A stretch of 43,973 bases of DNA from Pseudomonadota bacterium (GTDB lineage: Bacteria; Desulfobacterota; Desulfovibrionia; Desulfovibrionales; Desulfovibrionaceae). Made by a program: the position numbers and the translations under genes. Numbering within the stretch: the stretch's first letter is position 1; each line of letters begins with the position of its first letter. Positions 40,286 to 43,973 of the stretch are shown piece after piece. The notes beneath the pieces are model-generated. The model saw nothing but the letters and a program-made list of their open reading frames with translations. It made no database searches and was not told the origin of the DNA. The stretch spans positions 1-43,973 of the forward strand of contig JAEZYD010000028.1 of assembly GCA_023419375.1 (NCBI GenBank), read 5' to 3'.

Positions 40286-41614
40286 ATGAATAATATCAAC
40301 GACCTTTGTAAGCTGCAGCCCACGGATCTTGATGCCGGTCAGGTCTTCAGCGGCAAACCATCCGGCACCACTGTCAGGGGCTACGCCGTTCCCTCGGCCT
40401 ACACCCCGGCCATTGACCACGACTATATGTTCCATGAGTCCAGCCGCGATGTTGTGGTCTGGTTTCTCAACCCACAGGAACCACTGTACGTCTTCGGCCC
40501 CACAGGCTGCGGTAAAACGACATGCATCAAGCAGCTGGCAGCCAGGCTTAATTATCCCGTCTTTGAGGTCACCGGACATGGGCGGCTGGAGTTTGCAGAC
40601 TTGGTTGGTCACCTGACGGTCAAAAATGGCAACATGACCTTTGAATACGGCCCGCTTGCGCTTGCCATGCGCTACGGAGCACTTCTGCTGCTGAATGAGA
40701 TCGACCTGACATCCCCTGAAATTGCAGCAGGCTTGAACAGCGTGCTGGACGGATCCCCCCTGTGCATAGCTGAAAACGGCGGCGAACTGATTGTGCCACA
40801 CCCCATGTTCCGTATGGTTGCCACGGCCAATACCAATGGCGGTGGCGATGACACCGGCCTCTATCAGGGCACCCAACGGCAGAACCTTGCATGGCTGGAC
40901 CGCTTCACAATCTGCGAAGTTGGTTACCCATCTACCGATGTGGAAAAAAGCCTGCTTGCCCGGCGCTTCCCTTCGCTGCCCCAATCGCTGTGCGCCACCA
41001 TGGTGGACTACGCCAATGAGGTTCGCAAGTTGTTCATGGGCGAGGCTTCTACCAACAATCTGACCAGCACCATTGAAGTAACATTCTCCACGCGCAGTTT
41101 GCTACGATGGGGAGACTTGACCGTTCGCTTTCAGCCGCTGGCCCATCAGGGCATACAGCCAGTCACCTACGCCCTCGACCGGGCACTGGGCTTCCGAGCC
41201 AGCCGTGAAACCCGCGCCATGTTGCACGAGCTGGCCCAACGCATGTTCCCGCAACAGATGGAAGATGAGACCCCCAAAACAGGAACGCCTGAAGCAGAAA
41301 TTCTGCAAGGCGAGCAAGCCCTACGCTTCATGCGTGGCCATCTGCACCACACCCCTACGGTGGCCAAGCCCCTCGTTCATCTTCAGGTAATCCACAACCT
41401 TTCCGGCAAAAAGCAGGACGGCAAGTTCTGGATCGGCGAGGCTAGCCCTGTGGGCCTCACGCTAAAGTGGGGCAAGCCGGACACCGTTGGCCAGCAGCAT
41501 TTTATTCCCGCCGAAAACTGTGAGGGCAACAATTCCGTGATGGAGCTTGAAGCACGCGCAGAAAAGAAAATCAAAGAAGGCTACTCCCTCAATACAACAA
41601 AAAGTTCATTCTAG
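40286..41614 (+). CDS. AAA+ ATPase, CobS/MoxR-like
   Basis: A 442-residue AAA+ protein. Walker A is GPTGCGKTT (Lys77), Walker B is LLLLNEID, where Asn137 replaces the usual Asp before the Glu, and MVATANTN is the sensor-1 stretch. The FRMVATANTNGGGDDTGLYQG segment resembles CobS and MoxR proteins. The C-terminal third is not assigned. CobS partners with CobT in cobalt chelation, but this copy is in a mobile-element module with DUF3150 and a VWA protein, as in SXT/R391-type elements and IncA/C plasmids, where the function is unknown. AAGGAG precedes the ATG. DUF3150 follows after nine bases. Confidence 0.85.
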   Translation: MNNINDLCKLQPTDLDAGQVFSGKPSGTTVRGYAVPSAYTPAIDHDYMFHESSRDVVVWFLNPQEPLYVFGPTGCGKTTCIKQLAARLNYPVFEVTGHGRLEFADLVGHLTVKNGNMTFEYGPLALAMRYGALLLLNEIDLTSPEIAAGLNSVLDGSPLCIAENGGELIVPHPMFRMVATANTNGGGDDTGLYQGTQRQNLAWLDRFTICEVGYPSTDVEKSLLARRFPSLPQSLCATMVDYANEVRKLFMGEASTNNLTSTIEVTFSTRSLLRWGDLTVRFQPLAHQGIQPVTYALDRALGFRASRETRAMLHELAQRMFPQQMEDETPKTGTPEAEILQGEQALRFMRGHLHHTPTVAKPLVHLQVIHNLSGKKQDGKFWIGEASPVGLTLKWGKPDTVGQQHFIPAENCEGNNSVMELEARAEKKIKEGYSLNTTKSSF

Positions 41615-41623
41615 GAGGCTACT

Positions 41624-42661
41624 ATGGCACAACTTGTTTCTGACATCCGCATTCTTGATAACTTGCTGGCCCTCAATCTCAACGTCAGCTTGTGGTCAGC
41701 CCGACGCAAAATGAGTCAGGAAGACCTGGGCGGCGCAGAACTGCCCCCTGAAGATCTGGCTTCTCTGGGCTCAAAGCGCATTGCCGACCCGGAAAACCTC
41801 AAGGTGTTCGGCACACTCAAAGCCCGCGCCTTCAACTACCTTGACCGGAACGGGGTGCGGTTCATGTCTGGCTGGGCCATTCCCGAAGAAAAGGCCGGCG
41901 AAATCGTGCAGGAGCTGCTTAACATCCGCACTGAATTCCAGAAAGAAAAGGAAGCATTTCTGGATTGTTACGACAAAAATGTGCAGGCATGGATTGAGAA
42001 GCACCATCAGTGGGGCGAAATTATTCGCAACTCCCTTGTGGGGCCTGACTATGTACGCGCCCGCATGGATTTTCGCTGGCAGTTGTATAAGGTGGCCCCG
42101 CTTGAACAGCACACAGACAACACCGCTGTGCTGGAAGCCGGTCTGGCGGAAGAGGTGCAGGGCCTCGGCGGCACACTGTTTGATGAGGTGGCCAAGTCGG
42201 CTGACGATATCTGGCGCAGGGTTTATCACGGCAAGACGGAGGTAACCCACAAGGCGCTCTCACCGCTGCGCACCCTGCATGCCAAGCTCACTGGCTTGTC
42301 TTTCGTAGAGCCGCATGTGGCCCCGGTGGCTGACATCGTGCAGGCAGCCCTGCTGCGCATGCCCAAGAAGGGCAACATCACGGGTACAGACCTGCTGCTT
42401 TTGCAAGGGCTGGTCTGCCTGCTCAAGGACAGTACGACTCTTGTGGGCCACGCTCAGAAAGTAATTGAGGGCTACGGCCCGGCATTTGTGCTGGATGCCC
42501 TGTTGGCTGGTCCAGACGTTATCCACGAGCCGGACGGCCTTGCTGGACAGATGGATGGCTCCATGGATGGGAATATGGACGATGAACCCATCCTGCCTGA
42601 GATTCCCGTGGCTGACAGCGCTTTGCCGCATCCTGCCATCCCCAGCCTTGGTCTGTGGTGA
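41624..42661 (+). CDS. DUF3150 protein
   Basis: A 345-residue protein of the DUF3150 family, judged by its place between a CobS-like and a CobT-like gene and by its alpha-helical layout (LNVSLWSARRKMSQEDLG near the start, then RAFNYLDRNGVRFMSGWAIP and a long helical region). No catalytic motif is visible. The last 40 residues are Asp/Met/Pro-rich. GGAGG is eight bases before the ATG. Probably a structural partner of the AAA-VWA pair. Confidence 0.75.
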   Translation: MAQLVSDIRILDNLLALNLNVSLWSARRKMSQEDLGGAELPPEDLASLGSKRIADPENLKVFGTLKARAFNYLDRNGVRFMSGWAIPEEKAGEIVQELLNIRTEFQKEKEAFLDCYDKNVQAWIEKHHQWGEIIRNSLVGPDYVRARMDFRWQLYKVAPLEQHTDNTAVLEAGLAEEVQGLGGTLFDEVAKSADDIWRRVYHGKTEVTHKALSPLRTLHAKLTGLSFVEPHVAPVADIVQAALLRMPKKGNITGTDLLLLQGLVCLLKDSTTLVGHAQKVIEGYGPAFVLDALLAGPDVIHEPDGLAGQMDGSMDGNMDDEPILPEIPVADSALPHPAIPSLGLW

Positions 42662-42665
42662 CGCC

Positions 42666-43973
42666 ATGGTACGCACAAAAGACGTTCTCAACTGTCTGCC
42701 CCTGCTGGCGTCCATCCTTGGCGACCGCTATGGCGTGCAGGTACGTATTGGCGGCAAGGAAGCCTGCACCAACGGTAAAGTTATCCATCTGCCATCGTTG
42801 CCCATGGATTGTGAGCCGGAATTGCTGGCACTCGCCAAGGGGTTTACAGACCATGAGGCGGCTCATATACGGCACACAGATTTTAGCGTGCTGAAAGCTG
42901 CAAACCTTGATCCAGTAACCTTCAATTTGTTCAACTGTCTTGAAGATTGGCGTGTTGAAAAAATGCTGTCAGGCATTTTCCCTGGCTGCAGGAGAAACCT
43001 GAACTGGCTGATACGACGATTCTTTGTAGAGCAAGCACAGCCAAGGGCCGGGGATGATTCCCCGGCCCTTGCTGTTTTGGACTATGTGCTGTTGACAGTG
43101 CGAGCCTGGGATGTGGATGAGGTGACCCCGGCACGCCAACATGCGGCAAGCATCGTGGAGCAGCACTTCCCCAGCTTGCTAGAGGTTCTGGATGCCATCT
43201 TGGTCAAGGCTTACATCCATTGTCCAGATACAAAGGCAGCAGTCGAATACGCTCGACAAATTGCCATATGCGTCAGGCAGTGGGAACCACCTCAGCCAGC
43301 TGCAACCAGCGAAGGCACGAATAATAATGGTCAGGGAGCCACACCAAGGGCGACAGGGGAGGCCAACGATTCTGCCACACAAATTGACCAGCAATCTGAA
43401 CCGGTCCAACTGTCGAGTGCTTTACCGCTCAAGGCCTTGTTTCATGCAGAGGCGCAGGATCTCCCCCAGCAACTCGGCGAAATTATGTCTATTGCGCTTG
43501 CCAATAGCAGCGCAGAATCCGCTGGTGACGCACTGACCGTGGCCGTGGAAGGCACCCGACATGCAGCCTCCTTGCCAGCAGAGCAGAAGCTGCAAGCGTT
43601 ACAGGCCAGCATTGCCCTGCGTACTCGCCTTCAGGGCTTTCTGCAGGCGCAAACGCAAAGGCGATGCAGTATTGGTCGCAGGGGCACACTGCACGCCAAT
43701 TCGCTGCACCGTCTGCAGGTCGGCAATGCTCGTGTTTTTCAAAAAGAATCTGAGCAGCAAGGCGTTAACACCGCTGTCCATATCCTGCTGGACGTAAGCG
43801 GAAGCATGGCTGGCGCACCGATTAATCTTGCCAATCGGGCCTGCTATGCCGTGGCAACTGCCCTGAGCCATATTCGTGGCGTGAACCCAGCGGTTACGGT
43901 TTTCCCCGCTACGACGGTCACAAACTCTGTATTCCCAATAATGCGGCATGGGCAGCCGTTGCCTGATAGGTTC
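42666..43973 (+). CDS. CobT-like VWA protein with HEXXH motif (3' end cut by window)
   Basis: The gene is open for 436 codons to the window edge without a stop, so the C-terminus is missing. The N-terminal part has HEAAH (residues 63-67) followed by NCLEDWRVE (about 90-98), the spacing of a zinc-type ligand set as in CobT-like proteins. A polar linker of about residues 210-265 follows, then a VWA domain with the MIDAS motif DVSGSM (376-381). In CobT the VWA domain binds the AAA partner. The ATG at 42666 is four bases after the DUF3150 stop. Peptidase activity is only suggested by the HEXXH motif. Confidence 0.85.
   Translation, partial: MVRTKDVLNCLPLLASILGDRYGVQVRIGGKEACTNGKVIHLPSLPMDCEPELLALAKGFTDHEAAHIRHTDFSVLKAANLDPVTFNLFNCLEDWRVEKMLSGIFPGCRRNLNWLIRRFFVEQAQPRAGDDSPALAVLDYVLLTVRAWDVDEVTPARQHAASIVEQHFPSLLEVLDAILVKAYIHCPDTKAAVEYARQIAICVRQWEPPQPAATSEGTNNNGQGATPRATGEANDSATQIDQQSEPVQLSSALPLKALFHAEAQDLPQQLGEIMSIALANSSAESAGDALTVAVEGTRHAASLPAEQKLQALQASIALRTRLQGFLQAQTQRRCSIGRRGTLHANSLHRLQVGNARVFQKESEQQGVNTAVHILLDVSGSMAGAPINLANRACYAVATALSHIRGVNPAVTVFPATTVTNSVFPIMRHGQPLPDRF

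Larger units (their letters stand above)
22002..43973. mobile_element. Left part of an integrated element next to tRNA-Arg (right end outside window)
   Basis: From the tRNA 3' end to the window edge the gene content changes from conserved housekeeping to accessory: excisionase-like proteins, an HUH/Gp2-like protein, a defence locus with an ImmA-PIN pair, and an ERF-nuclease-AAA-DUF3150-VWA module known from conjugative elements and plasmids. Base composition drops to AT-rich in 22.0-25.2 kb and stays lower than the left half through the defence genes. No integrase, relaxase or type IV secretion gene is seen, and no second copy of the tRNA 3' sequence, so the element must extend beyond 43,973. 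Whether it is one element or several nested ones is open. Confidence 0.7.

Noticed and set aside
40286..43973. Aerobic cobaltochelatase genes cobS and cobT
   Set aside because: Context is recombination genes in a mobile element, DUF3150 lies between them, and no other cobalamin gene is present.

Overview
The window looks like a chromosomal segment of a Desulfovibrio-type sulfate reducer (Desulfovibrionaceae). This rests on gene content and on a HesB/IscA-like selenoprotein beside selenium-handling genes, not on a 16S or marker search. There are two compositionally different halves, joined at a tRNA-Arg gene.

Positions 1 to about 22,000 are GC-rich housekeeping chromosome. On the minus strand are an AI-2E-family membrane protein coupled to a D,D-carboxypeptidase, greA (with a strong terminator inside its own leader), and a four-gene run yedE-yedF-DUF3343-kinase-like gene that looks like a selenium-handling operon. 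pyrR lies upstream of that run on the same strand. On the plus strand are an MprF/YbhN-type membrane protein and a tandem pair of small HesB/IscA-like genes. The first of the pair has an in-frame TGA with a SECIS-like hairpin, so it reads as a selenoprotein. Then come mfd, a SurA-like lipoprotein, a PpiC-type isomerase, a RodZ-like protein, recO, glyQ, glyS, rpsT and tRNA-Arg(ACG).

From the 3' end of tRNA-Arg to the window end the DNA is richer in A+T, has long non-coding stretches and carries only accessory genes. I read it as the left part of an integrated element whose integrase and right end lie outside the window. Region A (22.8-25.1 kb) has small DNA-binding proteins and a YagK/YfjJ/inovirus-Gp2-like protein with an HUH motif. 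Region B (25.3-37.9 kb) is a putative anti-phage locus: a DUF499 ATPase, a small companion, a DUF1156 DNA methyltransferase and a PLD-SNF2 helicase. Between companion and methyltransferase sit a PilZ-like gene with its own promoter and an XRE-ImmA/IrrE + DUF4411 (PIN) pair. The core matches the helicase-methylase-ATPase arrangement that I recall PADLOC calling Hma. Region C (38.2 kb to the end) is a recombination/conjugative-element module: an ERF annealase, a Cas4/RecB-like nuclease, a CobS/MoxR-like AAA+ ATPase, a DUF3150 protein, and a VWA protein with HEXXH and MIDAS motifs that is cut by the window end.

Likely cooperation: the selenium genes may feed the adjacent selenoprotein. In region B, methylation probably marks self while the ATPase and PLD-helicase act on unmodified DNA. 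The embedded ImmA-PIN pair could be a back-up toxin. Region C probably supports replication, recombination or transfer of the element itself.
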